Source: M55B167 sp964406095
GTDB lineage: Bacteria; Verrucomicrobiota; Kiritimatiellia; RFP12; UBA1067
Assembly (NCBI GenBank): GCA_964406095.1
Contig: CAYOQJ010000074.1
Span: forward strand, 1-10,582
Reading direction: 5' to 3'
DNA length: 10,582 bases
In this document: piece by piece, positions 1 to 6,153 of the stretch
How the letters are laid out: the number at the start of each line of letters is the position of its first letter
How positions within the stretch are numbered: the stretch's first letter is position 1
The notes under the pieces: generated by a model
Told to the model about the DNA's origin: nothing
Databases searched by the model: none
The model's input: the letters and a program-made list of their open reading frames with translations, nothing else
Program-made: the position numbers and the translations under genes

Positions 1-8
1 GGGGGTGT

Positions 9-647
9 TTATTCCCCGTTGTCGTTACTTCGCTCATAGCGACGGATGCGTTTAATAATTACCGGTGTTTCGGGCACATTCTGAAAGCGTCCGACGCTAC
101 CGGTTGCGACTTTGGCAATTTTGTCAACTACATCCATGCCGCTGATAACCTTGCCGAAAACGCAGTAACCCCAGCCGCGGTCGGTTTTGGCGGTGTGGTT
201 CAGGAAGGTGTTGCGGTCGATAAGATTGATGAAAAACTGGCTGGTAGCACTGTTCACAATCGCTGTGCGTGCCATGGCCAGGGTTCCGCGGGTGTTGCTG
301 AGTCCGTTGTCGGCTTCATTTTGCACAGGGGGGTTGGTTTTTTTCTGAACCATCTCCTTGGTGAAACCGCCGCCCTGGATCATGAAGCCGTCGATTACAC
401 GGTGGAATATGGTGTCGTCATAGAATTTCGCGTCAATGTAATTGAGCATGTTGCTTACGGTCAACGGTGCTTTTTCAGGGTATAACTCCGCTACGATATC
501 GCCAAGTGAGCTTTCGATAAGTATCTGCATGGTTTCTGACTCCTTTGATGTCGTAGTTTCTGTTTGCGGTACCTTGGTCTGGTTCTCATTTGCGCAGGCC
601 AGTGTGGCTAAACCGACTGTCAGTATTGTAAGATATGTGTGTTTCAT
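9..647 (-). CDS. Exported cyclophilin-type peptidyl-prolyl cis-trans isomerase
   Basis: This enzyme interconverts cis and trans proline peptide bonds and is probably a periplasmic folding helper. From the start chosen here it has 212 residues. The N-terminus is a Sec signal (hydrophobic residues 5-18) ending in Ala-Cys-Ala (17-19), which fits signal peptidase I; Cys18 makes a lipoprotein possible, but the lipobox is poor. A Thr/Ser/Glu-rich linker follows, and the cyclophilin domain runs from about residue 40 to the end. Visible active-site features are Arg83 in FHRV, Phe88 and Gln91 in FMIQGGG, and the QFFIN motif at 137-141. In-frame ATGs lie at 662, 653 and 647. I chose 647 because GGGAAAG sits six bases before it and the protein then begins Met-Lys-His, as signal peptides usually do; starting at 662 adds five residues. 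The gene diverges from der. Family assignment is very secure, cellular location likely. Confidence 0.93.
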   Translation of the reverse strand: MKHTYLTILTVGLATLACANENQTKVPQTETTTSKESETMQILIESSLGDIVAELYPEKAPLTVSNMLNYIDAKFYDDTIFHRVIDGFMIQGGGFTKEMVQKKTNPPVQNEADNGLSNTRGTLAMARTAIVNSATSQFFINLIDRNTFLNHTAKTDRGWGYCVFGKVISGMDVVDKIAKVATGSVGRFQNVPETPVIIKRIRRYERSNDNGE

Positions 648-677
648 ACGCATCTTTCCCATGTTTGAAAACTGAGG

Positions 678-688
678 ACATTATAGAG
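678..688 (-). promoter_or_regulatory. Putative -10 region for the cyclophilin gene
   Basis: CTCTATAATGT read on the minus strand contains a perfect TATAAT at 685-680. Initiation about seven bases downstream would give a leader of roughly 25 bases that includes the GGGAAAG ribosome-binding site. The -35 region is weak (TGGAAT at 17-base spacing). The same 11 bases occur in plus orientation at the -10 of der (812-822). Confidence 0.55.
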
Positions 689-811
689 TTTTCCTCATAC
701 GAATTCCAGTGTAAATGTTGAGCTGACGCAATTTCAGCCGGTCAACAGACAGATTGCTGATCGGTCTGCCGGTTATGAACGCAATTTGCAGTGTTAAATT
801 TTTGCGGTAAG

Positions 812-822
812 CTCTATAATGT
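812..822 (+). promoter_or_regulatory. Putative -10 region for der, leaderless type
   Basis: CTCTATAATGT contains TATAAT at 815-820. A start site six to eight bases downstream falls at 826-828, only two to four bases before the der ATG at 830. No convincing -35 hexamer lies 16-18 bases upstream. No Shine-Dalgarno sequence precedes the ATG, which agrees with leaderless translation. Confidence 0.5.
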
Positions 823-829
823 GGTGCAA

Positions 830-2227
830 ATGAGTGAGACACAGAGAGACAAAGGAAGAATTCTGGCGATTGTAGGACGCCCGAATGTGGGCAAATCGGC
901 TGTTTTTAACCGAATTGCGGGGCGGCGCATTGCAATTGTTCATGATCAGAGCGGGGTTACTCGTGATCGCCTGATGCGTGAGGTTTGCTGGCGTGATCAG
1001 CATTTCACATTGATTGATACCGGTGGGGTAACGGTGTTGGACGGTGAGAGCGAGAGTAATCTGATTGAATCAAATATACGCATTCAGGTTGATCTGGCCA
1101 TTCAGGACGCGGCGGCAGTTATCCTGGTCACAGATGTGCAACAGGGTGTTCATCCAATGGATGAAGAGGTTGCCTCGATCATCCGGCGGCAGGGTGTGCC
1201 CTGCGTGGTGGCAGTCAACAAATGCGATCAACCCGTGCTTGATGAAGACGCTGAAGAGTTTGCCCGTCTAGGTTTCGCATATTTCCCGGTTGCTGCTCAG
1301 CATAATCGCGGTGTCGGGGCTTTGATGGATGAGGTTATGCCATCTTTGCCGCAGGTTGAAAACACAACCGTGACGGAGCCGTTGAAGGTTGCAGTGGTCG
1401 GACGCCCCAATGCGGGCAAGTCATCATACATCAACCGCCTGTTGCGCAGTGAAAGAGTGATTGTTTCAGAGGTTGCCGGAACAACGCGTGATTCCATTGC
1501 GGTGCCTTTTACAATTGGCAGGGGCGATCAGGCGCGTCACTACACTTTGATCGATACGGCAGGTATGCGGCACAAACACAAGATTGACAACTCGGTCGAA
1601 CGATTTAGCCTCTTCCGTGCCGAAGAGAGCGTTAAGGAAGCGGATGTTGTGGTGCTGGTGATGGATCCTGAGTTGGGGCCTACCAGCCGTGACAAGCACA
1701 TTGCTGAACTGATTCTTAAAGAGGAAAAGGGATGCGTGATGATCATGAACAAATGGGATTTGGCCGTCGCAAAGGGGATGACTCAGACCCAGGCTGAGCC
1801 GGTTATTCGTCAGATGATGCCGTTCATGAATTTCTGCCCTATTGTTTTCACCTCCACTCTGAAGGGTTTGAATGTCCGCAGAAGTATCGATGTAATAGAT
1901 GCTGTTGCGGCGCAAACCCGGGTTGAACTGCCGACCGGGCTGCTCAACCGTACGATCAGCGAGGCAATGCAGCGTGTGAGTGCCCCGCGGCGCGGCGGAA
2001 AACGGCTCAAGGTCTATTACAGCGTGCAGATCGGCAAGGCGCCGCTGCGTATCCGCATGTTTGTCAACAATCCCAAATTGGTTACCAAGCAATATAAAGA
2101 TTTCATCACCCGCGCGCTGCGTGAGCGTTTTGGATTGGAGGGAGCACCGGTTGTCCTGCTGCTGAAGGCGCGTCAACGTCCCGAGCTATATGAGCGGTTG
2201 CGTAAAAAAGGTGAAGAGTTGAGTTAG
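830..2227 (+). CDS. der: Ribosome assembly GTPase Der (EngA)
   Basis: Der has two tandem GTPase domains and a C-terminal KH-like domain and acts in late assembly of the 50S ribosomal subunit in the cytoplasm. From the ATG at 830 it has 465 residues, normal for the family. Domain 1 shows the P-loop GRPNVGKS (16-23), DTGG (63-66) and NKCD (130-133). Domain 2 shows GRPNAGKS (191-198), DTAG (242-245) and NKWD (307-310). The KH-like domain covers about 370-455 and the end is rich in Lys/Glu. An in-frame GTG at 791 would add 13 residues, but those codons overlap the TATAAT at 815-820 and encode nothing family-like, so I prefer 830. There is no Shine-Dalgarno at either start. It diverges from the cyclophilin gene and converges on the minus-strand cluster. 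Confidence 0.97.
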   Translation: MSETQRDKGRILAIVGRPNVGKSAVFNRIAGRRIAIVHDQSGVTRDRLMREVCWRDQHFTLIDTGGVTVLDGESESNLIESNIRIQVDLAIQDAAAVILVTDVQQGVHPMDEEVASIIRRQGVPCVVAVNKCDQPVLDEDAEEFARLGFAYFPVAAQHNRGVGALMDEVMPSLPQVENTTVTEPLKVAVVGRPNAGKSSYINRLLRSERVIVSEVAGTTRDSIAVPFTIGRGDQARHYTLIDTAGMRHKHKIDNSVERFSLFRAEESVKEADVVVLVMDPELGPTSRDKHIAELILKEEKGCVMIMNKWDLAVAKGMTQTQAEPVIRQMMPFMNFCPIVFTSTLKGLNVRRSIDVIDAVAAQTRVELPTGLLNRTISEAMQRVSAPRRGGKRLKVYYSVQIGKAPLRIRMFVNNPKLVTKQYKDFITRALRERFGLEGAPVVLLLKARQRPELYERLRKKGEELS

Positions 2228-2239
2228 ACTTCAAGAGCT

Positions 2240-2253
2240 GTGAACAGGTTCAC
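2240..2253. repeat. 14-bp palindrome between convergent genes
   Basis: GTGAAC-AG-GTTCAC is a perfect 6-bp inverted repeat with a 2-base centre, in the 56-base gap where der and the membrane-protein gene converge. It lacks a T-run on either strand, so it is not a typical intrinsic terminator. It could be a protein site or a short bidirectional hairpin. Confidence 0.4.
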
Positions 2254-2283
2254 CGGCAGGGGTTTGCGCGGCGGATATGTGAA

Positions 2284-3081
2284 TTAAAACTCAACTCCCA
2301 TCGGTTTTTTCAGTGCAAGACCGGTTGCCAGTGAAACAATCAGCAGATATGCGAGCCATGAGAGCTCCATGCCTGCGAAATTGTAACATGCCGGGCGATA
2401 GGAGATTTTGATCTGCCGCAATCCTTGTGACAGCAGAGGTTCATCAGGATAAAGGATGCGCTCCCATCTGCTGTCCGTACGCAAAAGCGAGACGCGCGAC
2501 AGCCCGGAGCCGGTCACAACCGACTTTTCACTCATACTCTGGCCATCCATAAGCCTTATCCGGCCCTTGCCGCGTTCTTCCGCAACTCTCACACGCCAGA
2601 TTTTTTCATTGGATTCCGGTACGGCAACCGCAGCTTCAACTTTCAGCTCATCGCCGCTTGTAAGAACGAGAGTGTCAAGTGTTTCGGCTTTTTTAGTCTG
2701 TACACTCACCAGTGCGCTTTCACCCTGCTGTAGCGGGCGGAATCCGAACCAGGCGTTGGCTTGAACCAGCATCACAAGCATCGGAATTATTGAAACAGCA
2801 GCCGGTTTGAGCATCGTGCCGAGATAACCTAGGCTGCCGCCCATCGCGCGTGCAACTGAGAACAGCCCGCCCACCGCATCTTCACGATATATCCAGAGTT
2901 CCAGCACCCGTGCCAGTGCCTTGTTGCGTGCGGCGGCAATTCTGGTTGGATTTGAGGATATTTTGAAAAGGAGCAATATCACGATACCGGTTAGCACCGC
3001 ATAAATCGCCAGTGCGATCTCTGCCGGTAGCTCTCGCAGAGCTATCATTATCAAATCCATCGCTTTATTGATTACTCTCAT
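2284..3081 (-). CDS. Three-helix membrane protein, YidC/EMC3/DUF106-like layout
   Basis: This is an unnamed inner-membrane protein of 265 residues. It has a first membrane helix at about 22-39, then a basic helical stretch at 44-90 that could form a cytosolic helical hairpin. A second membrane helix lies at about 92-110, followed by a soluble, strand-rich segment at 115-235. A third membrane helix (240-258) ends in two lysines. The order of helix, helical hairpin, helix and C-terminal helix recalls the Oxa1/YidC/EMC3/DUF106 insertase superfamily; I infer this from layout and from proteins remembered beside similar phosphodiesterases, not from an alignment. The 120-residue soluble insert between helices 2 and 3 is unlike YidC. 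It is the last gene of the minus cluster, 86 bases after the small RHH-like gene. No good Shine-Dalgarno precedes the ATG at 3081, and an ATG seven codons later (3060) is an alternative start. Confidence 0.8.
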   Translation of the reverse strand: MRVINKAMDLIMIALRELPAEIALAIYAVLTGIVILLLFKISSNPTRIAAARNKALARVLELWIYREDAVGGLFSVARAMGGSLGYLGTMLKPAAVSIIPMLVMLVQANAWFGFRPLQQGESALVSVQTKKAETLDTLVLTSGDELKVEAAVAVPESNEKIWRVRVAEERGKGRIRLMDGQSMSEKSVVTGSGLSRVSLLRTDSRWERILYPDEPLLSQGLRQIKISYRPACYNFAGMELSWLAYLLIVSLATGLALKKPMGVEF

Positions 3082-3167
3082 CTTTTGTAAATCAAATGTA
3101 TTTGTGTACGATTTATCTCTCAGTGGCAGGCGGGTTCGACGCGCTCTGCGTTTTATGCAGGAAGCCG

Positions 3168-3359
3168 CTATTTCAGGTATCCCAGACCGCGCAACCGTTC
3201 CCGAATCTCCTCCTCTGAGGCGTTTTCGCCAGCATTGGCAACAGCTTTTTCGAGGATATGCGTCACATATTCATCGATAGAAGAGTAGCCCTCTTCATCC
3301 GCTTTTTGTTCAACCAGCTCGTAAAGTGCCTTGTTGATTCTGATCTTGGGTTCGAACAT
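3168..3359 (-). CDS. Small ribbon-helix-helix-like protein (63 aa)
   Basis: This is a 63-residue cytosolic protein. Residues 4-9 (basic-hydrophobic alternation) could be the DNA-contacting strand of a ribbon-helix-helix fold. They are followed by helix A (about 10-23), a GYSS turn (24-27) and helix B (28-40, with Asp-Glu-Tyr-Val). An acidic linker and a C-terminal helix ending in GLGYLK follow. Such proteins are usually dimeric DNA-binding regulators (Arc/MetJ/CopG type), but the third helix could instead be a protein-contact tail. The start at 3359 is supported by AGGAGA (3374-3369) nine bases upstream; an upstream extension to 3416 would place that site inside the gene. The gene lies 150 bases after the AP1 stop in the same direction. 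A role in regulating the cluster is inference only. Confidence 0.8.
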   Translation of the reverse strand: MFEPKIRINKALYELVEQKADEEGYSSIDEYVTHILEKAVANAGENASEEEIRERLRGLGYLK

Positions 3360-3509
3360 AATTTCATCTCTCCTTTTTAAAAAAACCGCATTAGCTGGCC
3401 GGCTTGCTCCGTTCAAAATAGAGGGGCCATTTTGCGTTGTTTGCGTCAGTTGCTCTGTCCGTCTGATGCAGTCATGAGTGCGCCGCAGAGCACGGCACTT
3501 CTCCCTGCT

Positions 3510-5510
3510 TCAATCAACAATATCCCAAGGTGCTCCGTCCAGATAGCGGGGAGGTGTGATCTGCCACAGCTTCAGGACGGTAGGAGCGAAATCTGCCAGG
3601 TGCGGAGGATGCTTGTGCCACTTTATTTTGCGGTTACAGAACAGAACACCCGGCACCTCCAGGCGGTCAACGCAGTGGTCTCCGCACCACTTGTCGGTGT
3701 TGTCGGAAAAGACAGCACCGTCGGTTGCGCCGACCGCAGTTTCCCAGGAGTGCCGGTAACCGCTTTTCCAACCCACGATCAACTCCGGAGCGGTTGATTT
3801 GTAGGCTCCGGAGTACATTTTGGAGCTCTCATACAGGTTGCGGATCACCGTTTCTCCCGAGGTGGGATCCCGTAATTCGGACAGCTTTTCTCTCAGTTCA
3901 GCAATCAGCTTTTCTGCTTCTTTGCCGGGATTCACAATGCCATGTGCCTCGCGTCCTTTCAAATTAAGATAAACACCAGCCAATCCGAAACAGTATACCC
4001 TGGTTCTGCTCCAGTCAACATTTGCGAAATAATCACTGTCCGTCCTCTTCCGATCCTGCGCCTTTTCAGTGAGATAACCGTTTTCACGCAGCCAGGCGTT
4101 GAGATGCACACAGCGTCGGAAGGCGGTGAAACCGTGGTCCGAAAGCACCATCAGCAGGTCGCGGCGACCGAGTTTGTGCAGAACCTGTCCGATCATCTCG
4201 TCACAACGCGCATAGATTTTATTGATCCTTTCGTCTGCTGTACGGTCAATTGCCAGCGGGTTGGAAGGATCCGGATTTTCCGGACGGCGGATAAACATAT
4301 GTTGCATCCGGTCGGTAATATCAAAAACACAGGTCAGAAAGCCCCTCCGCTGCAGTCGCAACGACTCAAAAAACATGCGCTCCCGTTCGAGATGGATATC
4401 GACACACTGTGTTTCAAATTCGTCATCTGTCAGAACACCCTCACTGAGTCCCCAGGTGTCCTCGGCCAGCCCCAGTGTCGCGTAGGAGCCGATCAGCTTG
4501 GCCAGATAAATACTGAATGATTTCGGCCATGAGATCGGCATATCGGGATGAGCCGGATTCAGGTTGAGCGGGGTGACATAAAGCAGGAAGTTGCTGGCAA
4601 CACCTTTGAGCAGAAAACGGGCTATGCCATGCACCCGAGTACGCCGCTTTCTGAAGGTGAGCTCAATCCAAGGTGAATATCGCCCGATTTCGAGTTGGTG
4701 GCTTCTGCCCGCGATTCTTAGAGTGGCACGCTGTTTCGCAATGTTTTTTTCCGTCCAGCGCACCTGAAAAGGCAATACCAGTTCGTTGCCGTCGAGTGTC
4801 GGCCCGGGCAGTACCCCAAAAGCGTTGGATTCATTGAGAGTGACCGGCAGACGTTTGCCGCCGGTAGTTTTGGCGCTCTCCGGTGTGGTGCTAAAAACGG
4901 TGAATTCGCCCTGTGTGCCGCGCAGGTCGGGAGTGCACATGGCCGAGAGTGCGCGTCCCTTGTAAGGCTCCGGCGGAAAACTTATCGGCATACGCAGGGC
5001 GGTGCACGAAACACCCCTGTCGGCAAGCAGATGCCAGAACGGACGGCTCTTGCGCAACAGACGCGCCTCCGTCGTGCCGCTTCCGGTGGTGGTGATCCGG
5101 CTTGATGAAAGCAATGGCAGGCAGGTGTTGAGATCGCGTGACAGAAAATCAAAAATCTGATGTTTGCCTGGATTAACACCCGTAGCGAAGGTTGACCAGG
5201 CCACCGGAGATATCGGCGGACATGTGCTTCCAAGTTTTGAAAAATGACCGCACTCTGCCATGGCTTTAAGATTCGGCATGCGATCCGCTTCCATCAGACG
5301 CTCGGCACGACCCGGCTCCATGCCGTCCAGCCCGATGATCACCACTCGTTTAAAGCGTCCTTTCGCACGTTTAATGAAAAGGGAGACAATCACCCTGAAG
5401 GGCAGACTCAACAGAATCAGAACGCCCAGCAGCAGAGCACCGATGAATATCAAAAAAGAGCCCATTACGGCAAACCCGGCCCCTGGGCCGATATATGCGA
5501 GAACCGTCAT
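3510..5510 (-). CDS. Membrane-anchored alkaline-phosphatase-superfamily phosphodiesterase (AP1)
   Basis: This protein has 666 residues. It belongs to the type I phosphodiesterase/nucleotide pyrophosphatase branch of the alkaline phosphatase superfamily, two-metal enzymes that cleave or transfer phosphate (sometimes sulfate) esters. The N-terminus carries YIGPGAGF (6-13) and a hydrophobic stretch to about 47, then a strongly basic segment (48-55). Predicted metal ligands are Asp62 (GLDGMEP), Asp400 and His404 (D-x3-H), Asp458-His459 (SDHG) and His612 (GDH). The nucleophile is predicted to be Ser101 in PPISPVAW. A family-specific strand-rich insert spans about 245-315. The C-terminus keeps the usual APTVL segment. 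AP2 is a full-length paralogue, sharing for example the YVTP, AEDT and LTDDE segments. The start at 5510 follows the sulfotransferase stop by six bases, in the same frame, with AGGAGG at 5530-5525 inside the sulfotransferase end. Substrate unknown. Confidence 0.92.
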   Translation of the reverse strand: MTVLAYIGPGAGFAVMGSFLIFIGALLLGVLILLSLPFRVIVSLFIKRAKGRFKRVVIIGLDGMEPGRAERLMEADRMPNLKAMAECGHFSKLGSTCPPISPVAWSTFATGVNPGKHQIFDFLSRDLNTCLPLLSSSRITTTGSGTTEARLLRKSRPFWHLLADRGVSCTALRMPISFPPEPYKGRALSAMCTPDLRGTQGEFTVFSTTPESAKTTGGKRLPVTLNESNAFGVLPGPTLDGNELVLPFQVRWTEKNIAKQRATLRIAGRSHQLEIGRYSPWIELTFRKRRTRVHGIARFLLKGVASNFLLYVTPLNLNPAHPDMPISWPKSFSIYLAKLIGSYATLGLAEDTWGLSEGVLTDDEFETQCVDIHLERERMFFESLRLQRRGFLTCVFDITDRMQHMFIRRPENPDPSNPLAIDRTADERINKIYARCDEMIGQVLHKLGRRDLLMVLSDHGFTAFRRCVHLNAWLRENGYLTEKAQDRKRTDSDYFANVDWSRTRVYCFGLAGVYLNLKGREAHGIVNPGKEAEKLIAELREKLSELRDPTSGETVIRNLYESSKMYSGAYKSTAPELIVGWKSGYRHSWETAVGATDGAVFSDNTDKWCGDHCVDRLEVPGVLFCNRKIKWHKHPPHLADFAPTVLKLWQITPPRYLDGAPWDIVD

Positions 5511-5516
5511 ATTACC

Positions 5517-6083
5517 CTAATCATCCCTCCTGCGATAAAGCGCGGGGTTGATAACCGCCAGCATGGCCGCAGCATTCAGCCTGTCGTCAAAAAATGAGTT
5601 CAGCTTGTCGATCTCCGCTTCCGGTTCCGCCAGCAGGCGGTTATAGTTCATATAGATCACCTGCATATCATCTTTGGCTGCCAGCCACTTTTTGCAGGAG
5701 CTTACCTCTGCGGCGAATGTTCCCACCAGATTGTGGGTTTCTGTTCCGGTATATCCGGTTTCACCACGTCGCTGCAACATAGCGTTCTGCGATTTAATGA
5801 CCTCTTTGAGAGCCCGTTGCATAAAGACTATCCGGCAACGGGTTTGTTCCGGCAGGTCGTAGAGCAGCTTATAGATCATCTTCACCACGCGACCTTCCGC
5901 CATGGTCAGCCAGGAGGAGTCATCACATGTCGATTTAACCGGCTCGAATTCGTAGTATCCGTTGGGGTTGTCGATGTCCGCAGTGCGAATGCCGTCCGCC
6001 AGCACCGGCAGACCTCCGGCTTCCAGAATTTTCATCATCATTGATGTGCCGCTGCGCGGCAGTCCTGATACAATCGTAATCAT
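5517..6083 (-). CDS. Short PAPS-type sulfotransferase family protein
   Basis: This protein has 188 residues and probably transfers sulfate from PAPS to an unknown acceptor in the cytoplasm. Evidence is the N-terminal strand-loop SGLPRSGTS (6-14), which is the 5'-phosphosulfate-binding loop of sulfotransferases, and the later segment around Arg90 and Ser98 (QRALKEVIKSQ, 89-99), which fits the 3'-phosphate-binding motif. It is shorter than the usual 250-300 residues, so the acceptor-binding part is minimal. The open frame extends upstream to 6326, but that part overlaps the end of AP2 and has no family similarity. The ATG at 6083 places the motif at the very N-terminus, as is normal, with GGAGA eleven bases upstream. 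It sits between two paralogous phosphodiesterases, 70 bases after one and six bases before the other, which suggests coupled expression and a shared pathway. Confidence 0.85.
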   Translation of the reverse strand: MITIVSGLPRSGTSMMMKILEAGGLPVLADGIRTADIDNPNGYYEFEPVKSTCDDSSWLTMAEGRVVKMIYKLLYDLPEQTRCRIVFMQRALKEVIKSQNAMLQRRGETGYTGTETHNLVGTFAAEVSSCKKWLAAKDDMQVIYMNYNRLLAEPEAEIDKLNSFFDDRLNAAAMLAVINPALYRRRDD

Positions 6084-6112
6084 TTCAAGCACTTTCTCCG
6101 GAGTTCTGTCAT
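6080..6112 (-). CDS. Possible 10-residue leader peptide overlapping the sulfotransferase start
   Basis: ATG at 6112-6110 opens a frame for MTELRRKCLK and ends in TGA at 6082-6080. It overlaps the sulfotransferase ATG as ATGA, the classic arrangement for translational coupling. AGGAG lies eleven bases before its start, in the loop of the hairpin at 6117-6141. Frames this short arise easily by chance, so this is a candidate only. Confidence 0.25.
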   Translation of the reverse strand: MTELRRKCLK

Positions 6113-6116
6113 TAAG

Positions 6117-6141
6117 ACACTTGCTCCTGTGATTCAAGTGT
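6117..6141 (-). promoter_or_regulatory. Intergenic hairpin upstream of the sulfotransferase
   Basis: ACACTTG (6117-6123) and CAAGTGT (6135-6141) form a perfect 7-bp inverted repeat with an 11-base loop. On the minus-strand transcript the loop carries AGGAG. There is no following U-run, so it is not an intrinsic terminator. It could mask a ribosome-binding site or mark an RNA processing point between AP2 and the sulfotransferase. Confidence 0.4.
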
Positions 6142-6153
6142 TCATTCGCGATT

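Noticed and set aside
730..775. Imperfect inverted repeat in the cyclophilin-der intergenic region
   Set aside because: Only two separated 4-bp matches with unequal spacing; not stronger than chance.
791..829. GTG start of der at 791
   Set aside because: The added 13 codons span the TATAAT box and encode no family-like residues.
1466..2176. Long minus-strand frame opposite der (236 codons)
   Set aside because: It is antisense to a clearly conserved gene and its translation shows no domain; such frames are common opposite GC-biased codons.
3387..3430. T-rich stretch and GC-rich palindromes between AP1 and the RHH-like gene as a terminator
   Set aside because: The T-run sits directly before the Shine-Dalgarno site and the nearby GC-rich palindromes give no stable stem that ends at it.
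3942..4520. Plus-strand frame of 192 codons opposite AP1
   Set aside because: Antisense shadow of the phosphodiesterase gene, with no motif or ribosome-binding site of its own.
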